In this document: positions 42,163-51,656 of the stretch, piece by piece | Position numbering within the stretch: position 1 is the first letter of the stretch | Layout: the number at the start of each line of letters is the position of its first letter | Source of the DNA: JAMLIN01 sp964476625 | GTDB lineage: Bacteria; Pseudomonadota; Gammaproteobacteria; Burkholderiales; Burkholderiaceae_E | DNA: 64,000 bases | Assembly (NCBI GenBank): GCA_964476625.1 | Contig: CAYZBJ010000004.1 | Location: forward strand, 26,461-90,460 | Direction: 5' to 3' | Made by a program: the position numbers and the translations under genes | Notes under the pieces: model-generated | Seen by the model: only the letters and a program-made list of their open reading frames with translations | Told to the model about the DNA's origin: nothing | Database searches by the model: none

Positions 42163-42194
42163 GAACCCGCGAATGGTTCCCCTTTCGCGGGTTC
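42163..42194. terminator. Inverted repeat downstream of the pil operon
   Basis: Perfect 11-bp arms GAACCCGCGAA (42163-42173) and TTCGCGGGTTC (42184-42194) with a 10-base loop, 35 bases past the stop of pilL on the - strand. A stable stem in this place fits a transcript end, but no T-run follows, so it may be a Rho-associated or RNA-stabilising hairpin. The rest of 41946-42228 shows no gene. Confidence 0.45.
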
Positions 42195-42228
42195 CTGGTT
42201 CGCACCGCTGGCCCGGGTCTGCGTCGCC

Positions 42229-45200
42229 TCAGTTCGCGCCGCTTGCCCGGGCCCTCGCCAGGTAGCCGCGCAGCAGTTCGAGCAGTTCCGCCTCCGGATA
42301 AGGCTTGCCGAGGAAGGCGTCGACCCCCAGCGAACGGGCGTAGTTGCGATGTTTGTCGGCGGTCCGAGAGCTGATCATGACGATCGGGACATGGCGGTAG
42401 CGGGCGTCGCCCCGGACATGGCGGGTCAGGTCGAAGCCGTCCATCCGCGGCATCTCGATATCGACCAGCATGGCGTCCGGGACCCGCTCCTGCAACTGGC
42501 GTAGCGCATCGACGCCGTCCTTGGCGAGCATGACGTCGTAGCGCTCGCGCTGCAGCAGGCGCTGGGAGGCCTTGCGCACCGTCAGCGAGTCGTCGACCAC
42601 CATCACGGTCGGCGGCGCATCCGCGAGGCGCGGCGCGCGGACCTCGAGCGGTCCGCCCGCGACCGGCTCGCCCATCGCCGCGGCCAGCGGCCCGAGGTTG
42701 AGAATCAGCACGATCTCGCCGTTGCCGAGGATGGTGGCCCCGCCGACCCCGCGCACCCGCGCGACCTGCGGGCCGACGTTCTTGACGACGACCTCCTGGT
42801 TGCGGGTGACCGAATCGATGTGGACCGCGATGCGCCGGCCAGCCGCCCGCATCACCACCACCGGGGAGTAATGCTGGGCGATCGGCTGCTGGTCGCCCGC
42901 TTCGACGAGCGCGCCGAGGTAATAGAGCGGCACCGCTTCGCCCTGCCAGTCGATCCGGCGCTCCGCATAGGCCTTGGCGAGCGCCCGCGGACGCAGCTGG
43001 ATGATCTGCTCGACGCTCGACGAGGGCAAGGCGAAGCGCAGGTCGCCGACTCCGACCAGCACGACCTGGGCGATCGCGAGGGTGAGCGGCAGGTGCACGA
43101 TGAAGCGCGCCCCCTGCCCCGGTTCGGACACGACCTCGACCCGGCCGCCGAGCGCGCCGACCTCGGCGCGCACCACGTCCATGCCGACACCCCGGCCGCT
43201 GATCTCGGAAACCGCCTCGGCGGTCGAGAAGCCGGGGCGGAAGATCATCTCGGCGAGGCCCTGCTCGCCGATGGTTTCGTCGGCCCCGAGCATGCCGGCC
43301 TCGATGGCGCGGGACCGGATCCGCTCGAGATCCAGCCCGCTGCCGTCGTCCTGCAGTTCGAGCAGGACTTCGTTGCCCTCCTGGCGCACCGCGAGGCGGA
43401 TCTCGCCGACCTCGCCCTTGCCGGCGGCGATCCGCTTCGCGGGTGACTCGATGCCGTGGGCGACCGCGTTGCGCAGCAGGTGTTCGACGGGGGCGGCCAT
43501 GCGCTCGAGCACGCTGCGGTCGATCTCGACGTCCGAGCCCCGGATGTCGAGCGAAACCCGCTTGCCGAGCTCCTTGGCGGCCTGGCGCACCACCCGGTAG
43601 AGGCGATCGCCGAGGGTGCCGAAGCGCACCATCCGGATCCGCATCAGGTTCTGCTGCAGCTCGCGCAGCACCTGGCCCTGGCGCAGCAGGTTCTGGCCCG
43701 CATCGTCGAGACTGCGGGTCGCGTTGTGCTGGACGGTGGCGACGTCGTTGACCGACTCGGCCAGCATGCGGGTGAGTTCCTGCGTGCGGGTGTAGCGGTC
43801 GAACTCGAGGGGATCGAACTCCTCGTGCGATTCGCGGGCGGCCGCGATCCGCGTCTGGATCTGGGTCTCGGCCTGAATCTCGATCTCGCGCAGCTGGGTG
43901 CGCAGGCGGGTGACGTTCTCGGTGAGGTCCCAGAGCGACTGGCGGATCGCATCGAGCGAGTTGTCGAGCCGCGACCGCGCGATCGAGACTTCGCCCGACT
44001 CGTTCACGAGGCGCTCGAGCAGGTCGGCGCGCACCCGCACCAGGCCGGGGCCGGTGGCATGCTCGGCAAGCGCCGCGGCGATCGTCGCCGGCGAAGCGGC
44101 GGTGTCGGCCGGCGCCGTTGCGGGAGACTGCGTCGTGGCCGGCTCGGACTGGCTTGCCGGGGCCGGCATCGAAGCCGACGCCGACGGGATCGATGGGGTC
44201 GCGGGAGTCGACGAGGCCGGCTCGGGCGCACTACCCGGGTCGCGGATCGCCTCGAACATCTCGATCACGACGTCGTGCTCGGCGACGAGCTCCTCGATCA
44301 GGGATACCGGCGCCGTGGTGAGCTCGGCGGCCGCCTCGATCCGGGTCTCCATTTCGTGCACCCGCTGGCCGAGACGCATCGCGCCGGCCATCCGGGCGCT
44401 GCCCTTGACGGTATGCAGCAGCCGCATGAGGGTCTGGGCGAGCGCCCGGTCGGCGGGACGCTGCAGCCATTCGCGCAGGCGGGTGTCGATCTCCGGCAAC
44501 TGGTCGACCGCTTCCTCGATGAAGATCGGCAACAGTTCGGCGTCGAGCTCGTCGACGATCGCGCCCGCCCCGGACGGCTCATGGACCTCGACGCCGGCAA
44601 CCGGCTCGGGCACCGGGGCCGCCGCAATCTGGCGGCCGCTCCAGTTGTCGGCGAGCGCCTGCGCCCGCGCCTGGGTCTCGGGCTCGGCCTGGGGCATGTG
44701 GCCGGCCGCGAACTGGTGCAGCATCGCCGCGAGCCGCTCGAGCAGCGCAGCGTACTCGTCGAGCTCGGGCTCCGGCAGGGCCACGCCCAGGGCTCGCTGG
44801 CGCAGCAGGAAGCGTTCGAGTTCCTGGGCGAGCCGGTGCGCTTCGTCGATCCCGACCACGGCCGCACTGCCCTTGAGCGAATGCATCGCGCGCTGGGCCG
44901 GCTCGCTGGCCGGCCGCGCCGGCGTCCGGCGCCAGTCGCCCAGATCGGCATCGAGCGCTGCCATCGTCTCATCGGCCTCGCCAAGGAAGATCCGGTAGAG
45001 CGAGGCGCTGATCCGGTACCCATCGATCTCGACCTCATCGAGCGGCGCGACCGATGCATCGGACGGCGTATCGAGCGGCTCGGTCAGCAGCGGCGGCGCA
45101 TCCTCGACCGCGGGCTCGTCGACGATGGCGTCGATCGCGGCCAGGACCGGGATTTCGTCCTCCGTAACCGGCCCGGACGCCTCGTCCTCGCCGGGCAACT

Positions 45201-48069
45201 CGGGCGCCTCGTCCGCGACGATCGCGGGCAGGAGCTCGGTATCGAACAATGACAGATCGAGCGCCGGCAGGGCCACGTCGTCGGCCTGCACTTCGCCGTC
45301 GGCCGCCTCGCCGGTCGCCGCGATCTCCTCGCCCGGCAGGTCCTCGGGCGCCTCGATGGTGACCTGTTCGGCCTCGCTCATGTCGATGGATTCGGCGAAG
45401 GCGATCCCATCCTCGGGGGCTTCCTCGATGGTAGGTGCTTCCGCGACCGCTACTTCGATGACCGATACGTCCGCGACCGCGGTTTCCAGGGCTGGTTCTT
45501 CCGCGACCGGCTCTTCCGCGATCGGCTCTGCGACGACGGACGCTGCCAACATCGGCGCATCGCTCGCCTCGTCCTCGACCCAGGGCCGGTCGGGCAAGGG
45601 CGCGGATTCGCGCAGCGCGTCGGCCGCCGCGATCAGGCGGGTGCAGTCGAACACGGTCGAGGGCACGCCCGCCAGCCTGGCAACCCAGGTCGCGAAGCGA
45701 TCGCTCGACACCTCGATCAGTTCGGCCAGGGTGTCGTTCGCGGCCCGGTTCTCGCCGAGCCAGAAGTTCAGGAGCTGCTCGAAGCTCCAGGCCAGGTCGC
45801 CGAAGGCGCCCAGGCCCACCATCCGGCTCGAGCCCTTGAGGGTGTGGTAGCCGCGCCGGATCGTGGTCAGCGCGTTGTCGTTGGACGGTTCGCGGCGGAT
45901 CGTCGCGAGGCTCTCGCGCATGGCCTCGAGCACTTCGTCGGCCTCGGCGAGGAAGATCTCGAGCAACTCGGCATCGACATCCTCGTCCGCGGTGCCGGCC
46001 ACGCCCGCCACCGCCGCCTCGACCGAGCGCCAGTCGCCCGGCAGATCGAGAATGCCCGCGATACGGGCCGGGTCGGCCGGCCCTTCGCCGGCGAAGATCG
46101 CAAGCACATCGTCGGCGCGCCGGGCGAGGACCGCGTCGCCCGCGAGCTGGGCGGCGTCACGCCACTGGGCGAGGAAATCATCGAGGGCGGTGTCGCGCGC
46201 CAGGGTTTCGCCGCGGTCGAGCGCCGCGCGCAGGCGTCCCGCGATCGCCTCGCGGATCGCCTCGAAGCGGGTCTCGGCCGACTCGCGCGGCGCGCCCGCC
46301 ACACCGGTGGCCGGTGCATCGACCGGCGCGGCCGATGCCAGCGGGTGCATCGAAAAGGTGCCGGCCGCTTCGTCCAGGCGATACTCGACCGGATCCTGGC
46401 CGCCACGCAGCAGGCCTTCGACGAGGAAGCCGAGGGCGCCGACGCTGTCGGCGATCCGCTCGCAAAGCGCGTCGTCGGCGGGCTCGGCCTCGCCTTCGAG
46501 GGCCTCGACCTGGTCGGCAATGATCTGCGCCGCGCGAGCCGCCTCGTCCTGGCCGACCAGGCTCAGCACCCCGCCGACCTCACGCAGCCCGGCGGTCGCC
46601 TCGGGCAGGCCATCGCGCCGGGCGCGATCGCGGAAATAGCCGTCGAGCGTCAGCTCCACATCACCGAGGCGGGTCCGGGTGGCGGCGACGAAGCTCGCCA
46701 TGGTGGCCCGCTCGTGGGCGCGGTTGGTGAGCTCGCGCAGCCATTGCGGCATCGGCTCGTCGACCCGGCCGTCGGCGAGCCAGCCGCGCAGGCGGCGGGC
46801 GAGCTCGGCCGAACGCGGGCCGACCGAAGGATCGCGCTCGACCCCATCGCGGAAGACTTCCTCGGCAAAGAGCAGGGATCCCGCGACCTCGAGTGCGAGT
46901 TCGTCGTCGATGCGCCCCTCGCCGTGCGAGGTCTGCTTGCCGACCTCGACCCAGGCCGCCGCCAGTTCGGCCACGCCCTCGATGCCGAGGCTCTCGAGCG
47001 CCTCGCGCAGGGTCGACAGGCTCGCGCCGAGCCCCTCGGGTCGCTCGCCGGCGGCGAGCGTCTCCCATTGCTGCTTGGTGCGCCGGATCGCCTCGTCGAT
47101 GGTCGCGAGGGTACGGCGATCGACGCGCCCGTAGCGCGGCGTGCGGTAGTCCGACGGAATCGCATCGTCGAGACCCCAGGNNNNNNNNNNGGCCTCGATG
47201 ACCTCCACGACTGTCGGGGTGCGCCGACGGACCCGGCCGACCGCGAAGAGCGCATCGCGCAGCAGGCGGCTCGATATCGGCGCATCGTCGCCGAGGGTCT
47301 TGCGCAGCTGCAGGTTGAGCCGGGCGAGCAGGCGCTTGATGGAAACGTCGGCTTCGAGCTTGCCGCTGGCGAGCGCCTCGAGCAGCCCGACCACCACCAG
47401 CCAGAAGCCCGGGTCGCGGCCACCGATCGTCGTCTTGCGCATGGCGCGGGCGGCGGCGAGCAGGCGGCCGGCGCCTTCCTCGACCGCATTGCCGGTCAGC
47501 AGCTTGAGCAGGCCGACCTCGAAGTGCGAGAGCAGCTTCTTGCGCTGCGAAGCGTCGAGTTCGACGTCACCGGTCGCCGCCAGCTCGGGCGGGGGCGGCG
47601 CGATGAAGAGTTCGGCCGCTTCGACGCGGTCCGTGCCGCGCGCCTCGAGCAACGCCTTGTAGTACGGGAACAGGTAGAGCGGCTGCTGCCGGCCGTCCTG
47701 GAGCAGTTCGTCCAGGTAGCCGACGACGGCGTCGAAGCCGCGGCCGATCCGGTTCACCACTCCTGCGGCCAGGGTGACGCCGCCCTCGGCGATCTCGTCG
47801 AGCAGGCCTTCGATCTCGGCCACCAGCAGGCCCGGCCCCGGAATGTCGATGATGGTGAGCGCGCCACCGGCCTGGTGGGCCGCGGCGCGCGCCGCGCGCG
47901 CGGCCGTCGCGCTATCGCTGCCCGTCTCGACCGCGCCCTGCAGGTGGGTCATCGCCTCCGCGAAGGAGCGACGGATCTCGTCGATACACCACGAGAGCGT
48001 CTCGAGTCCGGGCGTCACCACCATCTCGGCCCCTGCGGGTTCGCTGGCGATGTCGTGGGCCGTCGTCAT
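42229..48069 (-). CDS. pilL: Chemosensory hybrid histidine kinase for type IV pili (PilL/ChpA)
   Basis: 1946 residues with a 10-N gap near residue ~295. The N-terminus has a degenerate Hpt/FimL-like segment (AHQAGGALTIIDI). Three Hpt modules with phosphorylatable His follow: YHTLKGSSRMVG (~740), MHSLKGSAAVVG (~1060) and LHTVKGSARMAG (~1220), separated by Ala/Glu-rich acidic linkers. Then come a CheA dimerisation region, the kinase ATPase (NAVAHGIESPAKR; LQDDGSGLDLERI; GRGVGMDVVRAEV, ~1535-1610), a CheW-like domain, and a receiver (VMVVDDSLTVRKASQRLL, phospho-Asp in LVDIEMPRMDG, ~1825-1940). It governs twitching motility and cAMP or virulence output in relatives. TAATG overlap with pilJ. Confidence 0.93.
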   Translation of the reverse strand: MTTAHDIASEPAGAEMVVTPGLETLSWCIDEIRRSFAEAMTHLQGAVETGSDSATAARAARAAAHQAGGALTIIDIPGPGLLVAEIEGLLDEIAEGGVTLAAGVVNRIGRGFDAVVGYLDELLQDGRQQPLYLFPYYKALLEARGTDRVEAAELFIAPPPPELAATGDVELDASQRKKLLSHFEVGLLKLLTGNAVEEGAGRLLAAARAMRKTTIGGRDPGFWLVVVGLLEALASGKLEADVSIKRLLARLNLQLRKTLGDDAPISSRLLRDALFAVGRVRRRTPTVVEVIEAXXXXWGLDDAIPSDYRTPRYGRVDRRTLATIDEAIRRTKQQWETLAAGERPEGLGASLSTLREALESLGIEGVAELAAAWVEVGKQTSHGEGRIDDELALEVAGSLLFAEEVFRDGVERDPSVGPRSAELARRLRGWLADGRVDEPMPQWLRELTNRAHERATMASFVAATRTRLGDVELTLDGYFRDRARRDGLPEATAGLREVGGVLSLVGQDEAARAAQIIADQVEALEGEAEPADDALCERIADSVGALGFLVEGLLRGGQDPVEYRLDEAAGTFSMHPLASAAPVDAPATGVAGAPRESAETRFEAIREAIAGRLRAALDRGETLARDTALDDFLAQWRDAAQLAGDAVLARRADDVLAIFAGEGPADPARIAGILDLPGDWRSVEAAVAGVAGTADEDVDAELLEIFLAEADEVLEAMRESLATIRREPSNDNALTTIRRGYHTLKGSSRMVGLGAFGDLAWSFEQLLNFWLGENRAANDTLAELIEVSSDRFATWVARLAGVPSTVFDCTRLIAAADALRESAPLPDRPWVEDEASDAPMLAASVVAEPIAEEPVAEEPALETAVADVSVIEVAVAEAPTIEEAPEDGIAFAESIDMSEAEQVTIEAPEDLPGEEIAATGEAADGEVQADDVALPALDLSLFDTELLPAIVADEAPELPGEDEASGPVTEDEIPVLAAIDAIVDEPAVEDAPPLLTEPLDTPSDASVAPLDEVEIDGYRISASLYRIFLGEADETMAALDADLGDWRRTPARPASEPAQRAMHSLKGSAAVVGIDEAHRLAQELERFLLRQRALGVALPEPELDEYAALLERLAAMLHQFAAGHMPQAEPETQARAQALADNWSGRQIAAAPVPEPVAGVEVHEPSGAGAIVDELDAELLPIFIEEAVDQLPEIDTRLREWLQRPADRALAQTLMRLLHTVKGSARMAGAMRLGQRVHEMETRIEAAAELTTAPVSLIEELVAEHDVVIEMFEAIRDPGSAPEPASSTPATPSIPSASASMPAPASQSEPATTQSPATAPADTAASPATIAAALAEHATGPGLVRVRADLLERLVNESGEVSIARSRLDNSLDAIRQSLWDLTENVTRLRTQLREIEIQAETQIQTRIAAARESHEEFDPLEFDRYTRTQELTRMLAESVNDVATVQHNATRSLDDAGQNLLRQGQVLRELQQNLMRIRMVRFGTLGDRLYRVVRQAAKELGKRVSLDIRGSDVEIDRSVLERMAAPVEHLLRNAVAHGIESPAKRIAAGKGEVGEIRLAVRQEGNEVLLELQDDGSGLDLERIRSRAIEAGMLGADETIGEQGLAEMIFRPGFSTAEAVSEISGRGVGMDVVRAEVGALGGRVEVVSEPGQGARFIVHLPLTLAIAQVVLVGVGDLRFALPSSSVEQIIQLRPRALAKAYAERRIDWQGEAVPLYYLGALVEAGDQQPIAQHYSPVVVMRAAGRRIAVHIDSVTRNQEVVVKNVGPQVARVRGVGGATILGNGEIVLILNLGPLAAAMGEPVAGGPLEVRAPRLADAPPTVMVVDDSLTVRKASQRLLQRERYDVMLAKDGVDALRQLQERVPDAMLVDIEMPRMDGFDLTRHVRGDARYRHVPIVMISSRTADKHRNYARSLGVDAFLGKPYPEAELLELLRGYLARARASGAN
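47181..47190. other. Assembly gap (10 N) inside pilL
   Basis: Ten N follow the VVEVIEA codons and precede WGLDDAIPSDY. Both sides stay in one frame when 10 bases are counted, so the true length is probably 1 plus a multiple of three. Since the other gap in this window is also 10 N and clearly not 10 bases long, this length too is a placeholder. Confidence 0.8.
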
Positions 48070-50315
48070 TACGAAACCTTGAACCGGGTAACGGAGTTCT
48101 TCAGTTCCTGCGCAAGCTCGGAGAGCTGGCGGATCGAGCCCGCCGTCTGCAGGGTGCCTTCGGAAGTCTGCTCGGTGACCAGCAGGATGCGCTGGATCGA
48201 CTGGGCGACGGTACCAGCCGAAGCCGCCTGCTTGGAAGTCGTATCCGAGAAATCCTCGATCAGCTCGGCGAGGTGCGAGGACACCCGCCCGATCTCGCCG
48301 AGCGCGCTGCCGGCATCATCGGACAGCCGGGTTCCCTCGACCACCCCCTGGGTGCTCTGCTCCATGGCGGCGACCGCATCCTGAGTATCGGTCTGGATGG
48401 TGCGGATGAGCGCGGAGATCTGCTTGGTCGCCTCGCCGGAGCGCTCGGCGAGCCGCTGCACCTCTTCGGCGACGATGGTGAAGCCCCTGCCCGCTTCGCC
48501 CGCGCTGGCGGCCTGGATCGCGGCATTGAGGGCGAGGACGTTGGTCTGCTCGGTAATGTCGGAGATGAGTTCGACGATCTCGCCGATCTCCTGCGAGGAT
48601 TCGCCCAGGCGCTTGATCCGCTTGGCGGTCTCCTGGATCTGGTCGCGGATCCCGTTCATCCCGCTGATCGCATTGTTCACCGCGCTCGAGCCGTCCTGCG
48701 AAGCCCGCAGCGACTGGCGCGCGACCTGCACCGATTCGGCCGCGCTCGCCGAGACCTCGTTGATCTGCTGCGCCATGCGCAGGACCGATTCGCCGGTTTC
48801 CTTGATCTCGCGCGACTGCTGCTCGGAGGCCGCCTGCAGGCTGGTGGCCGTCATCTGCGCCTTCGAGGACGCCTCGTTGACGAGTTCGGCCGTGCTGTTG
48901 ATCCGCGCCACCAGGCTGCGCAGTTCCTCGACGGTGTAGTTGACCGAGTCGGCGATCGCGCCGGTGATGTCCTCGGAGACGGTCGCCTGGACCGTCAGGT
49001 CGCCATCGGCGACCTCCTGGAGCTCGTTCATCAGGCGCAGGATCGCCGCCTGGTTCTGGTCATTGGTGCGCTTGGCCGCCTGCTCGAGGTTCTCCGCGAC
49101 GATGCGCTGGCGCTCGGCATCCTCGGCACGGCGCCGGCTGACGCCGACGTAGGCCCGCGACAACCCGAACACGGCCAGCGCGGCGAAGGCGGCGAAGCCG
49201 ATCGCCAGCAGCAACAGCCAGCGGCGGGCATCGGTGGCGCCGAGCAGGCTCGCCTGCATCGCTTCGAGGTCGACCCGCAAGCCGTCGGCGCGGGCGAGCA
49301 GGTCGCGGTGGGCGACGCGGCCATTGAGCAGGACCGGCGTGTCGGTGCCCAGGGCGGTGAGCGGCTTGTCGAGCCGCCCGAACTCGCCGGCGAGCAGGCC
49401 GAGGGAATCGCGGGCCCGCGAGTCCGAACCGCCGCGCGGGATCATGCGCTGCAGATCGGCCAGGTGCGACTTGATGATGCCGACCAGGCGGGTCACTTCC
49501 GGGATGCCGGAGGTGCCGACCGAATCCGCCTCGCCGATGGTCTCGATGCGCTGGCCAAGCCGCTCGATGAGTACCGCGAGTTCGCCCGCGAGCGCGGTCT
49601 CCTGCGAGGGCGCACCGGCCTCGGCGCGCACCGCCAGCAGCCGGTCGGCCGCCTGGCGCATCGAGGGCAGCGAGGCGCGGACCGTCTCGCGGGTGGCCAC
49701 CGCGGATTCCACCGCGCGGCGCGAATCGAGCAGCGCCGACAGGGTGCGCATGGTCTGCTGCCAGGATTCGGCGATCTTCGCGATGCGCGCGTCGGTAGCG
49801 GCCGGCAGGCCGAGCGGCGCACCGTGCTGGTGAAGCGAGGTGATCTGGCGGGAGATGACGTCGCGGCCCCGCGCGAGTTCGTCGAAGGCTTCGACCCGGC
49901 CGGCGAAGGCCGCATCGGCCGAGCGCGCGAGCAGCTGCGACTGGGTGTTGATGTCGCCGGCAACCCAGGTCAGGCGATTGAGTTCGGAGCCCTGGCGCAC
50001 ATAGGCCCAGAGGAAGCCCGACGCGATGACGAGCCCGGCGAGCAGCGCGATCAGCATCGTGCGGGTGCGCGATTCGTCGGCCAGCCGACCGATGACCGGC
50101 AGGCGCGAGGACTTCCGGCTGTCCGACTGCCCCGTCGCGTGGGCATCGCGCGCCGGCTCCGGGACATCGGCCATCTGGCGCGGCAAGGGCGTGCCGCTCA
50201 CCAGGGAGTCGAGCTCCTCGGGAACGATCGCGGTATCGATGTCGAGCGGATCACGCGCCTCGGCGCGCGTCGTGCGCGAACTCTTGCGGGGCATCCTGAG
50301 ATCCAGTTTCATCAA
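48069..50315 (-). CDS. pilJ: Methyl-accepting chemotaxis-type receptor for type IV pili
   Basis: 748 residues. A ~85-residue cytoplasmic N-tail is followed by a membrane helix (TMLIALLAGLVIASGFLWAY), a periplasmic part of ~255 residues with PilJ-type helical repeats, a second helix (WLLLLAIGFAAFAALAVFGL), a HAMP region, and a signalling coiled coil whose hairpin tip is ITEQTNVLALNAAIQAASAG near residue 595. PilJ feeds PilL through PilI. The N-terminal tail is longer than in Pseudomonas PilJ and rich in Arg/Ser/Pro. Its stop overlaps the pilL start. No pilK (CheR-type) gene follows, so receptor methylation, if any, must come from elsewhere. Confidence 0.93.
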   Translation of the reverse strand: MMKLDLRMPRKSSRTTRAEARDPLDIDTAIVPEELDSLVSGTPLPRQMADVPEPARDAHATGQSDSRKSSRLPVIGRLADESRTRTMLIALLAGLVIASGFLWAYVRQGSELNRLTWVAGDINTQSQLLARSADAAFAGRVEAFDELARGRDVISRQITSLHQHGAPLGLPAATDARIAKIAESWQQTMRTLSALLDSRRAVESAVATRETVRASLPSMRQAADRLLAVRAEAGAPSQETALAGELAVLIERLGQRIETIGEADSVGTSGIPEVTRLVGIIKSHLADLQRMIPRGGSDSRARDSLGLLAGEFGRLDKPLTALGTDTPVLLNGRVAHRDLLARADGLRVDLEAMQASLLGATDARRWLLLLAIGFAAFAALAVFGLSRAYVGVSRRRAEDAERQRIVAENLEQAAKRTNDQNQAAILRLMNELQEVADGDLTVQATVSEDITGAIADSVNYTVEELRSLVARINSTAELVNEASSKAQMTATSLQAASEQQSREIKETGESVLRMAQQINEVSASAAESVQVARQSLRASQDGSSAVNNAISGMNGIRDQIQETAKRIKRLGESSQEIGEIVELISDITEQTNVLALNAAIQAASAGEAGRGFTIVAEEVQRLAERSGEATKQISALIRTIQTDTQDAVAAMEQSTQGVVEGTRLSDDAGSALGEIGRVSSHLAELIEDFSDTTSKQAASAGTVAQSIQRILLVTEQTSEGTLQTAGSIRQLSELAQELKNSVTRFKVS

Positions 50316-50330
50316 TCATCCACCTTGTCG

Positions 50331-50861
50331 TCAGCGACCAATGGCAAGGAACGCAGCATCGCCGCAAAGCCGTTCGACCGACAGTTCACGCCAGCGCCGT
50401 CCCTCCGCATCGATCCAGGTCGCACCGACCCAGGGCGGCACGTCGCCGCCCTCGCGGTCCGTTTCTTCCCGGGTCATCGTTTCGGTGCCGTGCAGGCCGA
50501 GCATCCGGCTCGCGACGATCGCGGCATTGACGCCGAAGCGGCTCGCGAAGGACACCAGCCGGGACTCCCGCCCCATCGTGGTCGGGCCCTTGCCGGCGAA
50601 TTCGGACAGGTCGCTCACGCCGACCAGCGCACCGCGCAGGCTGACCAGGCCCTTGAACCAGGCATGGGTGAGCGGCACCGCCACGATGCGCTCGGGCACC
50701 GGCACGATCTCGCCGGCATCGGCCAGCTCGACCAGCCAGCGTTCGGCGCCGATCTCGAGGCCGAGGCGAGCATCGATGCCGTCGTCGGCCGCCTGTTCGA
50801 GGCGTTCGTTGAGTCGCGCCTGGAACTCGCGCAGGGAAAGGCGGGGGGTGCTACTGCTCAT
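50331..50861 (-). CDS. pilI: CheW-like coupling protein PilI
   Basis: 176 residues from ATG 50861, two bases after the start-stop junction with pilH (TGAG-ATG). CheW-fold features: LGLEIGAERWLVELADAGEIVPVPE near residues 32-56 (split here only by position), THAWFKGLVSLRGALVGVSDL near residue 65, and GVNAAIVASRMLGLHG. It links the receptor PilJ to the kinase PilL. The frame extends to 50900, but those codons belong to the end of pilH. pilJ begins 15 bases downstream. Length and place in the operon match PilI of pseudomonads and betaproteobacteria. Confidence 0.9.
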   Translation of the reverse strand: MSSSTPRLSLREFQARLNERLEQAADDGIDARLGLEIGAERWLVELADAGEIVPVPERIVAVPLTHAWFKGLVSLRGALVGVSDLSEFAGKGPTTMGRESRLVSFASRFGVNAAIVASRMLGLHGTETMTREETDREGGDVPPWVGATWIDAEGRRWRELSVERLCGDAAFLAIGR

Positions 50862-50862
50862 C

Positions 50863-51231
50863 TCAGCGCGCCAGCTCGGCGACCCGCGCGAGCAGCACAT
50901 CGGGCCGCACCGGCTTGGTCAGGTATTCACGGGCGCCCTGGCGCAGGCCCCAGATCCGGTCGGTCTCGGTGTTCTTGCTGCTGCAGATGATGACGGGAAT
51001 CGCGCCGGTGGCCGGATCGCGCGAGAGCGCGCGGGTGATCTGGAAACCGCTCTGGCCGGGCATGACGACGTCCATGACGACGACCGACGGACGCTCGCTG
51101 CGCGCCTTGGCGACCGCTTCGTCGCCGTTCTCGGCGGTGATCACCACGTAGCCCTGCTTGCCGAACAGTTCCGACATGTAGTGCCTTTCGGTTGCCGAGT
51201 CGTCGACGATCAGCACCTTGCGCGCGGCCAT
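50863..51231 (-). CDS. pilH: Type IV pilus response regulator PilH
   Basis: 122 residues, a stand-alone CheY-like receiver: VLIVDDSATERHYMSELF (acidic pair), phospho-Asp in VVMDVVMPGQSGFQITRAL, Thr/Ser switch IICSSKNTETDRIWGL, and Lys in YLTKPVRPDVLL. In Pseudomonas PilH counteracts PilG, controlling pilus retraction polarity. From ATG 51231; the longer open frame upstream reads through pilG in another phase. 20 bases separate it from pilG. Confidence 0.93.
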   Translation of the reverse strand: MAARKVLIVDDSATERHYMSELFGKQGYVVITAENGDEAVAKARSERPSVVVMDVVMPGQSGFQITRALSRDPATGAIPVIICSSKNTETDRIWGLRQGAREYLTKPVRPDVLLARVAELAR

Positions 51232-51251
51232 GGGGTCCGTTCCTCGCCGGC

Positions 51252-51653
51252 TCAGACCGTCTCGGGTCGTCGCACGAATTCGGCGACGGTCGCGAGCAGG
51301 CTGTCCTTGGAGAACGGCTTGGTCAGGTAGCGGTCGGAGCCGACCATCCGGCCACGGGCGCGGTCGAACAGACCGTCCTTGCTCGAGAGCATCACCACCG
51401 GAATGTCGCGAAAACGCGGGCTGCGCTTGATCATCGCGCAGGTCTGGTAGCCATCGAGCCGCGGCATCAGGATGTCGCAGAAGATCAGCTGGGGCTCGTG
51501 GTCGGCAATCTTGGCCAGCGCATCGAAGCCGTCCTCGGCCAGGATGACCCTCGCGCCAGCCTTGCCGAGGAAGATCTCGGCGCTGCGGCGGATGGTGTTG
51601 CTGTCGTCGATGACCATCACCCGAATGCCGGAGAGATCGCCTTCCGTGCTCAT
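51252..51653 (-). CDS. pilG: Type IV pilus response regulator PilG
   Basis: 133 residues. Receiver domain: IRVMVIDDSNTIRRSAEIFL with the acidic pair near residue 16, phospho-Asp in LIFCDILMPRLDGYQTCAMI near residue 57, PVVMLSSKDGLFDRARGRM, and YLTKPFSKDSLLATV with the conserved Lys. PilG promotes pilus extension and cAMP signalling in Pseudomonas. The stop of the rubredoxin gene is 3 bases upstream, so the two genes share a transcript, an arrangement I recall as common in betaproteobacteria. Confidence 0.94.
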   Translation of the reverse strand: MSTEGDLSGIRVMVIDDSNTIRRSAEIFLGKAGARVILAEDGFDALAKIADHEPQLIFCDILMPRLDGYQTCAMIKRSPRFRDIPVVMLSSKDGLFDRARGRMVGSDRYLTKPFSKDSLLATVAEFVRRPETV

Positions 51654-51656
51654 GCT

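Noticed and set aside
45844..48384. 846-residue + strand open frame opposite pilL
   Set aside because: Low-complexity Arg/Gly/Ala/Asp composition, no domain motifs, runs through the N gap and across two real - strand genes; it is the GC-driven mirror of pilL/pilJ.
48273..50990. 905-residue + strand open frame opposite pilJ and pilI
   Set aside because: No ribosome site or motifs, and the - strand holds clear receptor and CheW-like genes.
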